From: an uncultured Propionibacteriaceae bacterium
GTDB taxonomy: Bacteria > Actinomycetota > Actinomycetes > Propionibacteriales > Propionibacteriaceae
Direction of reading: 5' to 3'
NCBI GenBank assembly: GCA_936941515.1
Contig: CAKZJI010000128.1
Location: forward strand, 1-12,805
DNA: 12,805 bases
Part shown: in pieces, positions 1-7,334 of the stretch
Numbering within the stretch: position 1 is the first letter of the stretch
Layout: each line of letters opens with the position of its first letter
The notes under the pieces: generated by a model
Seen by the model: only the letters and a program-made list of their open reading frames with translations
The model's database searches: none
Told to the model about the DNA's origin: nothing
Made by a program: the position numbers and the translations under genes

Positions 1-622
1 GCTCCCGGAACTCGCGGACCTGCGTGAGGTAGTTCGCTGCCCAGGTCTCGAAGAACTCACCCGGCTGCGGCTTCTCCCCACTGAGTGGTCCGGGCGCCTG
101 AGCGTCTCCGCAGTCGATGGGAGTGGACGAGCCGACACCGCGGGGGTCGAAACCGACTACGTCATAGCCAGCTAGTAACTCCTTCGAGAATCTCTGCTCC
201 ACCACGCTCTCAACTGTTTGGACACCGGAGCCGCCCGGGCCGCCGGGGTTGATGAACAGTGGGCCGTGGGACTCGCCATCGGCGGCACGTTTTTTCATTG
301 CGATCTGGATGGTCTTACCGTCTGGGTTGTTGTAGTCCATTGGGACCGTCACCGTCGCGCAGGAGAATTTGCCCTGCTCCTCGGTCTTCACCATGCCCCC
401 GGTGTCCCCGCACGGATACCACGAGATCTCCTGACCATAGAACGACGCCAACTCCTTCGGCACCGCAGGCACACGTCCAGAACCATCAGGCCCAGCCGTG
501 GGCGGAGGACTGTGCGTCGGCAAAGCCGACGCCGCTGGCCCTGCCACCAGCAGCGCACACCCCACCACAGCCGCAGCCACAGACCGCACCCTCCTCACAC
601 GTGAAACAGCTTTCATCATCAT
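1..622 (-). CDS. Secreted TAP-like alpha/beta hydrolase (tripeptidyl aminopeptidase type), 5' part only
   Basis: About 207 N-terminal residues are visible before the window edge, and the reading frame is open throughout. The protein opens with a basic stretch and a hydrophobic core (about residues 14-32) ending in ASA before LPT, which looks like a signal peptidase I site; a VVGC lipobox-like run inside the core makes a lipoprotein a weaker option. NPGGPGGSG at residues 125-133 forms the oxyanion loop, and FDPRGVGSS at 158-166 is the second hallmark of the SlpD/SlpE/TAP family of secreted exopeptidases, usually near 500 residues. The nucleophile (GxSxG), acid and histidine would lie outside the window. 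Family members remove short peptides from the N-termini of extracellular substrates. Three ATG codons occur in tandem (622, 619, 616), all just downstream of GAGGAAAGGA, so the exact start is uncertain by a few residues. A palindrome at 647-664 lies about 25 bases upstream. Confidence 0.88.
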   Translation of the reverse strand, partial: MMMKAVSRVRRVRSVAAAVVGCALLVAGPAASALPTHSPPPTAGPDGSGRVPAVPKELASFYGQEISWYPCGDTGGMVKTEEQGKFSCATVTVPMDYNNPDGKTIQIAMKKRAADGESHGPLFINPGGPGGSGVQTVESVVEQRFSKELLAGYDVVGFDPRGVGSSTPIDCGDAQAPGPLSGEKPQPGEFFETWAANYLTQVREFRE

Positions 623-646
623 CGTCCTTTCCTCAGCTGTCTGAAC

Positions 647-664
647 GGACATCACGCGATGTCC
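647..664. promoter_or_regulatory. Operator-like palindrome upstream of the TAP-like hydrolase
   Basis: GGACATCACGCGATGTCC is an 18-base near-perfect palindrome (16 of 18 positions symmetrical: two 7-base arms around a partly symmetrical core). It sits 25-42 bases upstream of the hydrolase start codon, where a dimeric repressor or activator would act. It has no T-run and is upstream of the gene, so it does not look like a terminator. The binding protein is unknown; assignment as an operator is inference. Confidence 0.4.
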
Positions 665-1002
665 TCCCCCTGCCAGCAGGCTCGCGACGGCCTGGAGACG
701 TCACCACTCTTCCCTCGTCGACACATCGGCCGCTACGAACGCAGGATGGAATCTGGGTTGCGACCTTTGGGGGAACCCCTTGTAGACGATGGTCGAACAG
801 TCTGAGGTTTGGGCAGAGCATCGTGATCCGGCTCACTGGGATTGGCGATGTCTGTGAGCTGCTCATCTCTTGGGCAAGATCAAGGAGGTCTGTTCAGCGG
901 TGAAGTCAAGTCTCCTTCAGCCTGTGATCACTGGGGGAAATATTGCCGTGAAGGGCAGATCTCGAATAACCCTCAAGGTGGCAAAGATGATGTGAGGGGT
1001 TT
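665..1002. other. Intergenic region without a recognisable gene
   Basis: This stretch of about 340 bases lies between the stop of the Pro/Gln-rich membrane protein and the upstream site of the TAP-like hydrolase. Open frames exist on both strands, but their translations are low-complexity (Arg, Pro and Ser rich), show no domain, and have no convincing ribosome binding site. The hydrolase promoter must lie here, but no clear -35/-10 pair stands out. No terminator hairpin with a T-run was found after the membrane protein gene. Confidence 0.5.
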
Positions 1003-1785
1003 CTATGGCCTGGTTTGTCTGCCTGCTGTTTTCTTCCACATCATTGAGCTCCTGTTGAACAGGAAGGCTATGCTGACAGCAGCCAATGCCATACCGATGA
1101 CCAGTATGATGATAACGACGGCTACAATTGGAGGCGTATACTGCGATGCTCTGGTCTGGGCGATGGTAAACCACAACTCGCAGAGAGTGAGGATAAATTG
1201 TGCGATTGAGGCGGCTGCCAAGGCCGTGTGGCCTCTGCCTTTGAAGAATCTGACCCCGGCGGCTATCAAAGTCAACGCAATGCAAAGTGTGATGAATGAC
1301 TCGCCGTAGGATGTCCAGGTCGCGGGGTTCGCGAGGCTTAGATCTGATCGCCCTCTGAGTCCGGCGTCCGCGGAAAACTGGATTAATGCCGTCAGGGTGA
1401 AGATCATGATCCCGGCCTTGAAGAGACCCAGGACGCCAGCAATGATGCTGAGCACCGCTGCTGCGGTCGCAATGGCAGGGCGTCGATTGCCTTCGGCGGG
1501 AAGTGGATGGTAGGCCTGCATTCCAGGACCCGGGGTCTGGCTGTAGCGCTGTCCTGGCTGAGGTGGCTGTTCGTGATAGGGCTGAGCCTGTGGCTGTTGC
1601 TGTTCCTGCAACTGGTGAGGCTGATCCCCCCAGGGCGTTGGCCTCTCGCGACCAGGGTTGCCGCCCGTGGGTGGTTGCGGGGCACCGAAGGTGAAGTCAG
1701 GGCCTTGGCGGAGAGCGTCGTCTGGCTCTGAGGCGCCGTCTGCTGGTCCCTGTCGCATGGGATCGGGTGCTTGCCGCTCGCTCAT
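1003..1785 (-). CDS. Pro/Gln-rich N-terminal tail plus four-helix membrane protein, unknown function
   Basis: A 260-residue protein. The first hundred residues are hydrophilic and low-complexity, rich in Pro, Gln and Gly (for example EQQQPQAQPYHEQPPQPGQR), and should be disordered and cytoplasmic. Four hydrophobic segments follow at about 103-137, 163-180, 187-209 and 219-243, then a short basic tail. This layout recalls the Pro-rich DUF4190-like membrane proteins common in Actinobacteria, but I recognise no catalytic motif. The ATG at 1785 is preferred because GAAGGAAGG lies 7 bases upstream; a GTG at 1803 in the same frame falls upstream of that site and is less likely. It is divergent from the TfoX-domain gene. 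No function can be assigned. Confidence 0.75.
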   Translation of the reverse strand: MSERQAPDPMRQGPADGASEPDDALRQGPDFTFGAPQPPTGGNPGRERPTPWGDQPHQLQEQQQPQAQPYHEQPPQPGQRYSQTPGPGMQAYHPLPAEGNRRPAIATAAAVLSIIAGVLGLFKAGIMIFTLTALIQFSADAGLRGRSDLSLANPATWTSYGESFITLCIALTLIAAGVRFFKGRGHTALAAASIAQFILTLCELWFTIAQTRASQYTPPIVAVVIIILVIGMALAAVSIAFLFNRSSMMWKKTAGRQTRP

Positions 1786-1925
1786 CAGCGTGCCTTCCTT
1801 CACGTCAGATGCTTCTGTGGGCTTTGTTCCAGGGTAGTGCCCGATCAGGTGCTGTGGGAGTGCTACCCAGATGCTTGATGCCTTCGTGTCGGCTGATGCC
1901 CTTGCGGTCGTGACAGACTGGGCGC

Positions 1926-2312
1926 ATGGGTTCCACCGCTGAGTTCGCCACCTACATCGTCGAACAGCTGCATGACCTTGGGGAGGTCTCGACGCGGCGC
2001 ATGTTCGGAGAGTTCGCCCTCTACGCGGGTATGAAGGTGGTGGGTTTCATCTGTGACGACCAGCTCTTCCTCAAGCCCACACCGGAGGGCCTGGCAGTGC
2101 TTGCGGAGAACGACCTGGAACCTGAATATGCTCCCGCCTACCCGGGGTCGAAGGACTACCTCCTGATCGATATTGGCAGCTCTGAGACCCTCTGTGATCT
2201 GGTGCGCGCCACAGCCGACGCCCTTCCTACCCCGCCCCCGAGGAAACCACGCAAACCGCGAGTGAGGAAGTACAGCCGGATAGCAGCACAGCCTGAGCAA
2301 CCCGTCGAATAA
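1926..2312 (+). CDS. TfoX N-terminal domain protein
   Basis: A 128-residue protein. Residues 5-100 match the TfoX N-terminal domain: an opening helix (AEFATYIVEQLHDLGEVSTR), the hallmark RRMFGEFALYAG (about 24-35), a strand pair around VVGFICDDQLFLKPT, and the YPGSKDYLLIDI segment. The last 25 residues are a Pro/Arg/Lys-rich basic tail. TfoX/Sxy of Proteobacteria is about 200 residues and regulates competence; single-domain versions such as this are widespread in Actinobacteria and have no established competence role, so only the domain assignment is safe. No strong Shine-Dalgarno site precedes the ATG. It is followed after 36 bases by the membrane protein gene on the same strand and may be co-transcribed with it. 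Confidence 0.85.
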   Translation: MGSTAEFATYIVEQLHDLGEVSTRRMFGEFALYAGMKVVGFICDDQLFLKPTPEGLAVLAENDLEPEYAPAYPGSKDYLLIDIGSSETLCDLVRATADALPTPPPRKPRKPRVRKYSRIAAQPEQPVE

Positions 2313-2348
2313 GCCGGGGCCTCGGGTTCTCCGTGTTACCATCCACCC

Positions 2349-2993
2349 GTGGCTTTTGTAGAGTTCGCCGTGGTTCTGGTGCTTTTGTATTTCATTGGGC
2401 AGAGCATCTATGGTAAGCGAACAGGCAGGAAATTCAGTCTGCTCGTCGTTCTGGCGAACTTCATGGGAATTATGATGGTGAATGCCGTCATCATGTCTGT
2501 TTTACTTGCTTTCCTGTTGGTGGTGATATTCGGTGTCGGGCTGGCGCTGGGCGCTGAAGACGGAAACCTGATCATCGACACCCAGGAGAAGTTCGCCACA
2601 GGGCAGCTCCTGCTGCTCATCCTCATCGTGATCCTGGCGACCGCGATGATTCAATTCCACATCCGAAAGAGACTCCCTGCGAGAATCCGCGCCATGCTGC
2701 AGATGAATGAGGACGACTGCACGATGTGTGAATACTACATCCAATGGGTGACGATCTATCTGGTGGTGTATCAGATAGTGTTTGACGGATTCTCTTCGAT
2801 CATTAAATCTCTGGTGGAAAACCAGTCAATAGAGCACTACTTCTCCGTCATCCTCTCACCAGCCAATATGAATCTCGTGCTGCAGCCGGTCCTGATCGCC
2901 ACCTGGGTTGTTGTGGTGATGGAGAAGATCCACCATTCAAGAGCCAAAGCCATAGTGGACGGGGCAGATCCTGCGACCCCGCCCCAGATGTGA
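2349..2993 (+). CDS. Multi-pass membrane protein, unrecognised family
   Basis: A 214-residue very hydrophobic protein with a GTG start. Likely membrane segments lie at about 3-19, 29-46, 48-68, 84-104, 131-150 and 176-191, with a basic loop (IRKRLPARIRAM) near 105-116 and an acidic, Cys-containing patch (NEDDCTMCEYY, 120-130). Two cysteines spaced CTMC could bind a metal or form a disulfide, but I recognise no family. No clear ribosome binding site precedes the GTG, so the start is less certain than the frame; initiation coupled to the upstream TfoX-domain gene is possible. It is convergent with the GNAT gene, with only 17 bases between stop codons and no obvious hairpin terminator. Confidence 0.7.
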   Translation: MAFVEFAVVLVLLYFIGQSIYGKRTGRKFSLLVVLANFMGIMMVNAVIMSVLLAFLLVVIFGVGLALGAEDGNLIIDTQEKFATGQLLLLILIVILATAMIQFHIRKRLPARIRAMLQMNEDDCTMCEYYIQWVTIYLVVYQIVFDGFSSIIKSLVENQSIEHYFSVILSPANMNLVLQPVLIATWVVVVMEKIHHSRAKAIVDGADPATPPQM

Positions 2994-3010
2994 ACCTGTG
3001 CGACCCACGG

Positions 3011-3673
3011 TCAGCTGACGCCCAGCATGGCCTTGAGGTCGTCGGTCAGCCCCTCAACCACGACCTCACCGTCGAGACGGCGGAACTGCTCCGGTGTGAC
3101 GGCGATGTGCTGTAGGTTGACGACGTGCCTGCCCAGGACCTCGGTGTGGAGGCCATTCAGCTCGTAGCCCGCGCTGCGGGAGACACCCAGTGATGCCTCA
3201 TTGCCCACCACCGCCTCCGACTCGGCGCGGCGTGCCCCCAGATGGTCGAACGCGAAGTGCAGCATCAGCTTGCGCATCCATGTGCCCCAGCCCTTGCCCT
3301 GATGCTCAAGGGCCAGCCACGACCCCGAGTGCACCACTCGGCGCTTTGCGAAGTTCTCCGCCAAGACATCTTGGCAGCCGACCAGCACCCCGCCGACATA
3401 CACCCCGAAGGCCAGGGTCCAGTCCTCCGGCCGGAAGCTCGCGCGCCAGCCCCAGTGCGCCTGGACGGCGTTGCGGCGCCGCTCCGGGACCGGCGACTCG
3501 TACCAGGGAAAGACCCAGTCAACGTCCTCGTCGGCGAAGATCGGGCCGCTCAGCAGGTCCAGGTACTCGGGCAGGTCGGCGTCACGGAATACACGCAGCG
3601 TCATGTCGCCGTGGCTGATCCGCAGCCCGAACGGCGGGTAGATGTCGACCAGCGGGTCGGTGGAAGTGGTCAT
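3011..3673 (-). CDS. GNAT-family N-acetyltransferase (RimJ/RimL-like)
   Basis: A 220-residue protein with the GCN5-related acetyltransferase fold. TLRVFRDADLPEYLDLL (25-41) is the usual opening strand and helix. GSWLALEHQGKGWGTWMRKL (117-136) carries motif A, with the acetyl-CoA pyrophosphate-binding QGKGWG loop at 125-130. VVGNEASLGVSRSAGY (145-160) corresponds to the motif B region, where Asn and the final Tyr are typical. The layout with a long insert before motif A fits the RimJ/RimL-type Acetyltransf_3 group, which acetylates protein N-termini or small amines; the substrate here cannot be read from the sequence. CGGAG lies about 8 bases before the ATG. The dehydrogenase gene lies 73 bases upstream on the same strand, so the two may share a transcript. 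Confidence 0.88.
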   Translation of the reverse strand: MTTSTDPLVDIYPPFGLRISHGDMTLRVFRDADLPEYLDLLSGPIFADEDVDWVFPWYESPVPERRRNAVQAHWGWRASFRPEDWTLAFGVYVGGVLVGCQDVLAENFAKRRVVHSGSWLALEHQGKGWGTWMRKLMLHFAFDHLGARRAESEAVVGNEASLGVSRSAGYELNGLHTEVLGRHVVNLQHIAVTPEQFRRLDGEVVVEGLTDDLKAMLGVS

Positions 3674-3746
3674 TGGGTGTTCTCCGGAGTGCGGCCGCCC
3701 CTACCTCAGAGCAGAGGGCGGGCTGTGGGCTGGGTCAGGAGAGCGC

Positions 3747-4679
3747 TCACGACTTCACCACGAAGATGAACTCCCGGCCGTCGGCTAGGCGTGGCAGCTG
3801 ATCGGCCAGCAGCGCGACCATCCGCGGCAGCATCGCGGTGGTGTTGCCCCCGATGTGGGGGCTGATGAAGGCGTTGTCGGCCTGCCACAGGGGGTGGTCG
3901 TCGGGCAGCGGCTCCGGGTCGAACACGTCGGAGGCCATCCGCAGCCGCCCTGAGGTCACCTCCGCGGTGATGGCGTCCGTGTCGACGACGGGGCCGCGCG
4001 CCATGTTCACCAGCAGGGCGTCGTCGGGCATCAAGGCCAGCTCCCTCGCCCCGATCAAGCCGCGGGTGGCATCGGTCAGCGGCACGATCAGCACGACGAT
4101 GTCGGCGTGCGGCAGCAGCTGCGGCAGCTCGTCGATGCCGTGGATGTGGCCGTACTCGTCGTCGCGGGCGGTGGTCGCGACCCGCGTGATCTCGACCTCG
4201 AACGGGGCAAGGCGTGCCCGGATCGCCTCGCCAATGGCACCCGTCCCGACGATCAGTACCCGCGAATCCGCCAGCGCCCGGGTGGACGCTGACTGCCAGC
4301 GGCGCTCCCGGGACCAGCGCGGCAGCTCCCGCTGCGCCGCCAGCATCAGCCCGACCGCCAGCTCCGCAGTGGAAGCCTCGTGCACGCCACGCGCATTGGC
4401 CAAGGCCACGCCGTCGGGGACGATGTGCAGCAGATTGTCGTAGCCAGCCGATTGCGCCTGCACCAGCCGCAGCCTCGGCAGATCGGCCAGCGACCGCCAC
4501 TCCGGGGCCGCCCGGAAATAGGGAATGACAGCGGCCACCACGTCGTCGGCCTCATCGCCCAGAACATTGCGGACGGGGGAGTTCCAGTCCCAAATCCGTA
4601 ACTCGACGCCGAGCTGCTCCGCAGGGGTGTGGGCCGTCAGCGCATCCAACAGCCGCTGGTCAGGCAGGGTCACGATCAT
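3747..4679 (-). CDS. D-isomer-specific 2-hydroxyacid dehydrogenase
   Basis: A 310-residue NAD(P)-dependent oxidoreductase that should interconvert a D-2-hydroxyacid and its 2-oxoacid. The Rossmann loop GTGAIG is at 145-150. The catalytic set is complete: Arg228 in NMARGPVVDT, Glu256 in DVFDPEPLP, and His275 in SPHIGGNT. No ACT domain or long C-terminal extension is present, so it resembles the glyoxylate/hydroxypyruvate reductase group more than SerA. The frame remains open upstream to an ATG at 4751, but those 24 extra residues (Gly-rich, Asp/Tyr) are not family-like, and MIVTLPDQRLLDAL at 4679 looks like the usual opening strand. Neither start has a strong Shine-Dalgarno site. The true substrate is not deducible. 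Confidence 0.88.
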   Translation of the reverse strand: MIVTLPDQRLLDALTAHTPAEQLGVELRIWDWNSPVRNVLGDEADDVVAAVIPYFRAAPEWRSLADLPRLRLVQAQSAGYDNLLHIVPDGVALANARGVHEASTAELAVGLMLAAQRELPRWSRERRWQSASTRALADSRVLIVGTGAIGEAIRARLAPFEVEITRVATTARDDEYGHIHGIDELPQLLPHADIVVLIVPLTDATRGLIGARELALMPDDALLVNMARGPVVDTDAITAEVTSGRLRMASDVFDPEPLPDDHPLWQADNAFISPHIGGNTTAMLPRMVALLADQLPRLADGREFIFVVKS

Positions 4680-5028
4680 GACCGAAGTGTAGTCGTCGCC
4701 GCCCGATCCCGGCCTGTCGACTCCACCGACGCCGCAGCCCCTGAGCTGCATGATGCGGTTCGTGCTGGTAGGCAGCCCGACTACCTGAGATAGCCATCTG
4801 TGCCCGCTACCCGCAGCTGAGGTCAGTCAGCCACTCCTGTGGGAGGTCCAGAAGGGGCCGGTCCTGGTTGAGTCTCTCCGGAAAGAAACGCTGATCCTGA
4901 GTACCTGCTCGTCTCTTGGAGCTGGAAGCCTTCCCGCAGGCCTCTGGCTGGGTGTTTGGGGAGGGGTGGTTTTGTGTGGTGGGGTTCTTGCGTAGCATGG
5001 TGTGGGGGTTTTGAGTAAGGAGTGACTT
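4680..5028. other. Intergenic region ahead of the secretion/toxin cassette
   Basis: About 350 bases between the divergent dehydrogenase and YbaB-like genes. Open frames here translate to Pro/His/Thr-rich low-complexity sequence and are not credible genes. The right end is G/T-rich and holds the probable cassette promoter and a good ribosome binding site. Nothing else stands out. Confidence 0.5.
4971..4998 (+). promoter_or_regulatory. Candidate promoter of the YbaB-EspC-toxin-immunity cassette
   Basis: TAGCAT at 4993-4998 fits an actinobacterial TAnnnT-type -10 hexamer. A weak -35 candidate, TTTGTG at 4971-4976, lies 16 bases upstream. Transcription starting near 5005 would leave a leader of about 25 bases containing AAGGAG (5017-5022). 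This is a pattern match only; the -35 is poor. Confidence 0.3.
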
Positions 5029-5031
5029 GTG

Positions 5032-5439
5032 ATGGATGAGTTTGATCAGCGGCTGGCGGCGTTGGATGCGGATATGGAGACTGCGCGGAAGCGGGCGGCT
5101 TCTGCTTCTGTGTTCCGGCAGGGGGTGGAGTCCGTGCGGGGTAGGGGGAGTTGTGATGGTGTTGAGGTGGTGGTTGATTCGTCTGGGACACTGGTGGATG
5201 TGAACCTGGGACGGGACCTGACGGAGGTGCGTGAGGCCATACTGACTGCCTACCAGCAGGCTCGCAGAGAGGCGGGTCAGGCAGTGGTTGGGTTGGCGCA
5301 GGATGCTTTTGGTGAGGATGATGCTTCGGTTGCCCGGTTGCAGGATGTGTACGGTGTCGCATCCGGGCAGGAGGCGCCGGTTGGGGGCCAGGGCTTTGAA
5401 CGCGGCAGGGGGTTGTTGCGTCCGGGAGGCTCGTTATGA
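5032..5439 (+). CDS. YbaB/EbfC-like protein of an ESX effector cassette
   Basis: A 135-residue protein. An N-terminal helix (DEFDQRLAALDADMETARKR, about 2-22) is followed by the YbaB beta core GSCDGVEVVVDSSGTLVDVN (about 41-60), a second helix (LTEVREAILTAYQQARREAG) and a Gly/Arg-rich tail after residue 108. YbaB/EbfC proteins are small DNA-binding dimers, but diverged forms such as EspL of Mycobacterium recur in ESX loci, where they help stabilise or support secretion of substrates. Such a helper role is the likeliest one here, by inference from position. AAGGAG lies 9 bases before this ATG; a GTG three bases earlier (5029) is an equally placed start. Its stop codon overlaps the next start (ATGA), indicating translational coupling in one operon. 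Confidence 0.75.
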   Translation: MDEFDQRLAALDADMETARKRAASASVFRQGVESVRGRGSCDGVEVVVDSSGTLVDVNLGRDLTEVREAILTAYQQARREAGQAVVGLAQDAFGEDDASVARLQDVYGVASGQEAPVGGQGFERGRGLLRPGGSL

Positions 5440-5840
5440 GTGAGTTGCAGGTTTCCCCTACCGGGTTGCGGACACATGCTGGTCATTTGGGGGAGGTGGC
5501 TGCTGGGGTGGATCTGGCCCAAGATGCTGCTGGGCAAGCCAGCATCACCGATGGCTCTTTAGGGATGTTGATCGGCCCCTTGGTGATTCCACCTTTTTTG
5601 CTGGCCGAGACGGTAGCGAAGACAACGATTAGTTCTGCTTCTGATGCGGTGGAGCGTTTGGCTGAGCAGCTGCAGCAGACTGCTGAGGATTTCGAGGGCA
5701 ACGAGAGTGGGATTGGTAAAGTTTTTGATGAAACTAGGGATTCGATGGATGTTCCTGTTGCCTCAGGGGCTTCTGGTGAGTCGTCTTCGAGTGTGGATCC
5801 ACGGGTTAGTATAAATATTTTCAGAAGGCTTGGGGGGTAG
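5436..5840 (+). CDS. EspC-like (WXG100-related) ESX secretion-associated protein
   Basis: A 134-residue, mostly helical small protein. SELQVSPTGLRTHAGHLGEV (2-21) is the typical EspC/DUF2580 opening, followed by a central helix with an interrupting Gly/Pro-rich turn (GMLIGPLVIPPF, 43-54) and a second long helix (ASDAVERLAEQLQQTAEDFE, 68-87). The position usually held by the YxxxD/E export signal carries F86-x-x-x-E90, so aromatic character is kept but the Tyr is replaced. The C-terminal 30 residues are Ser-rich and probably disordered. EspC-type proteins are exported by ESX systems, often paired with a larger partner. With the effector starting 3 bases downstream, the likely role is a co-secreted partner or chaperone of that toxin. 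GGAGG precedes the ATG by 6 bases and the start overlaps the upstream stop. Confidence 0.72.
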   Translation: MSELQVSPTGLRTHAGHLGEVAAGVDLAQDAAGQASITDGSLGMLIGPLVIPPFLLAETVAKTTISSASDAVERLAEQLQQTAEDFEGNESGIGKVFDETRDSMDVPVASGASGESSSSVDPRVSINIFRRLGG

Positions 5841-5843
5841 ATC

Positions 5844-7334
5844 GTGTCGAATCCTTTGGTTGCTGAGCGTAAAGACACCACTACGCCGTTGGCTGGGACG
5901 TTTCTTCTTGAGGATGGGGAGTCGTTGGTCGAGGCGATTGAGTCTAAGAGCTGGGTTGCTGGTGGTCTGGCTGTGGTCTCCGGGGCTTTTGATGCTGCGG
6001 CTATGGTATCGGATCCGATTGGCACGTTGATTGGTATGGGGCTGGGGTGGTTGATCGATCATGTGCAGCCGTTCACCAGCTGGTTGGAGCAGCTCGCCGG
6101 GGATGCTGATCAGGTGCGGGCGCATGCCGCGACCTGGAAGAACGTGCAGAAACAGATGGCGGACATGGCTGAGCAGATGAGCTCCTATGTCAATGCAGAT
6201 CTGTCTGATATGTCGGGTCAGACGATGGATGCCTACCGTGGCGCAGCCGGTGATGTTGCCAAGGCAATCGCGGGGGCCGGCAGCTGGGCTGGTGCGATGG
6301 GCACTGCTTTGGATGTGATGGCGTTTATTGTGCAGGTCGTCCATGACATGGTACGAGACGCCATCAGCCAGGTGTTGGGATCGATCATCGCGTATGCTGG
6401 AGAGCTGCTATGCACCGCCGGCTTGGCTCTTCCTGTGGTGCTGGAGCAGATCGCAACCCGCGTGGCCTCCATGATCACCCGGGTCGGCACCAATATGAAG
6501 AACCTGATTACCAGTGCCCGTAACCTCGTCGCCAAACTCCGCGACCTGAAAGGACTATTCAACTCACTCAAAGGCAAACTCGACGACCTATTCAAAGGTT
6601 TGGGAAAGAACGGTGATGTTCCTAAAAGCAAGACCCCGGAGCTTGAAGGGGCAAAACCAAAAACAGGCGATCCTGATGTGAATTATGGAGGTCTGTTTGG
6701 AGATAGTGTAAAACCGCCTAAATGGACCAGAGCCAAGAGATACATCGCCCCAAAGCGCAGACAGCAAAATGCTTTCAAGGAGGCCGTGCAAGAAAAAGGG
6801 GCGAATAGCCCTCGCGAGTGGATCGAGAGTAGTAATCCCAACTTTTCTACAGGAAAAAATGAATGGACGAATAACTGCGGGCCTTGTTCACGGTCTTTCG
6901 CTGACACTTATCAAGGAGCTCCTCCGTTTGCTGCATATGGCGACAAAAGGTGTGGGGAGTATAGTGAGATGTTTCAAATTACTGGGAGTGATCATGGTCC
7001 GAGAGTGGTAAATTCCCCTACTGCACCAGTTGCTTCTGCAGATTTTACTCGATCGACATACCAACGTCTCGAGGAAAGCCTTGGTAGCAAGCCGCCTGGA
7101 TCAGTAGCTATTATTGGGGTTGAATGGGATTTCCCCGGGATTCCGCTTAGCGAGAAAGCTGCGGCTGGCCACTGGTTCAACGCTTTTGTAGACGAGGGTG
7201 GTAATCTTCGCTGGGCTGATGCGCAAATTGGAAAGACGAGTTTATGGCCGCCGGAATATCCAACTGATATTCGAAGTGCCGTAGCTATAGTCCGTGAAAC
7301 ATTAGATTCTGATTGGAATGGAGTTAATTTTTGA
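5844..7334 (+). CDS. ESX-exported polymorphic toxin: WXG100-like N-terminal region with papain-fold Tox-PL domain
   Basis: A 496-residue modular effector with a GTG start and a G-run site 6 bases upstream. Residues 1-250 form a helical WXG100-like export module: a helix-turn-helix around 75-150 in which the usual W-x-G turn is replaced by M-S-G (DLSDMSGQTMDAYRGAAGDV), then hydrophobic and amphipathic helices and a Lys-rich linker. Residues 335-496 match the Tox-PL (papain fold, glutamine deamidase-type) toxin family: Cys345 in NNCGPCSRSFADTY, His443 in AGHWFNAFVDEGG, and Asp459 with Gln461 in RWADAQIGK. All three catalytic positions are present, so the domain should be active, as a deamidase or a peptidase on an unknown target protein. 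Base composition drops in GC from about 6600 onward, suggesting that the tip was exchanged horizontally. The small gene overlapping its stop codon is the probable immunity gene. Mature domain boundaries and the target are inference. Confidence 0.82.
   Translation: MSNPLVAERKDTTTPLAGTFLLEDGESLVEAIESKSWVAGGLAVVSGAFDAAAMVSDPIGTLIGMGLGWLIDHVQPFTSWLEQLAGDADQVRAHAATWKNVQKQMADMAEQMSSYVNADLSDMSGQTMDAYRGAAGDVAKAIAGAGSWAGAMGTALDVMAFIVQVVHDMVRDAISQVLGSIIAYAGELLCTAGLALPVVLEQIATRVASMITRVGTNMKNLITSARNLVAKLRDLKGLFNSLKGKLDDLFKGLGKNGDVPKSKTPELEGAKPKTGDPDVNYGGLFGDSVKPPKWTRAKRYIAPKRRQQNAFKEAVQEKGANSPREWIESSNPNFSTGKNEWTNNCGPCSRSFADTYQGAPPFAAYGDKRCGEYSEMFQITGSDHGPRVVNSPTAPVASADFTRSTYQRLEESLGSKPPGSVAIIGVEWDFPGIPLSEKAAAGHWFNAFVDEGGNLRWADAQIGKTSLWPPEYPTDIRSAVAIVRETLDSDWNGVNF

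Noticed and set aside
633..866. Small minus-strand frame of 77 residues upstream of the TAP-like hydrolase
   Set aside because: Arg/Ser/Pro-rich, no domain, no ribosome binding site, and it overlaps the presumed promoter region.
1832..1868. GGGTAG/CTACCC inverted repeat in the region before the TfoX gene
   Set aside because: Only 6 bases per arm with a 25-base loop; too weak to call an operator or riboswitch.
3706..4500. Long minus-strand frame of 264 residues overlapping the dehydrogenase
   Set aside because: Ala/Gly/Arg-rich translation typical of a frame-shifted shadow in high-GC DNA; the dehydrogenase frame has all catalytic motifs.
4823..5362. Minus-strand frame of 179 residues over the cassette promoter and YbaB-like gene
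   Set aside because: His/Pro/Thr-rich low-complexity translation, antisense to a gene with a good start and domain match.
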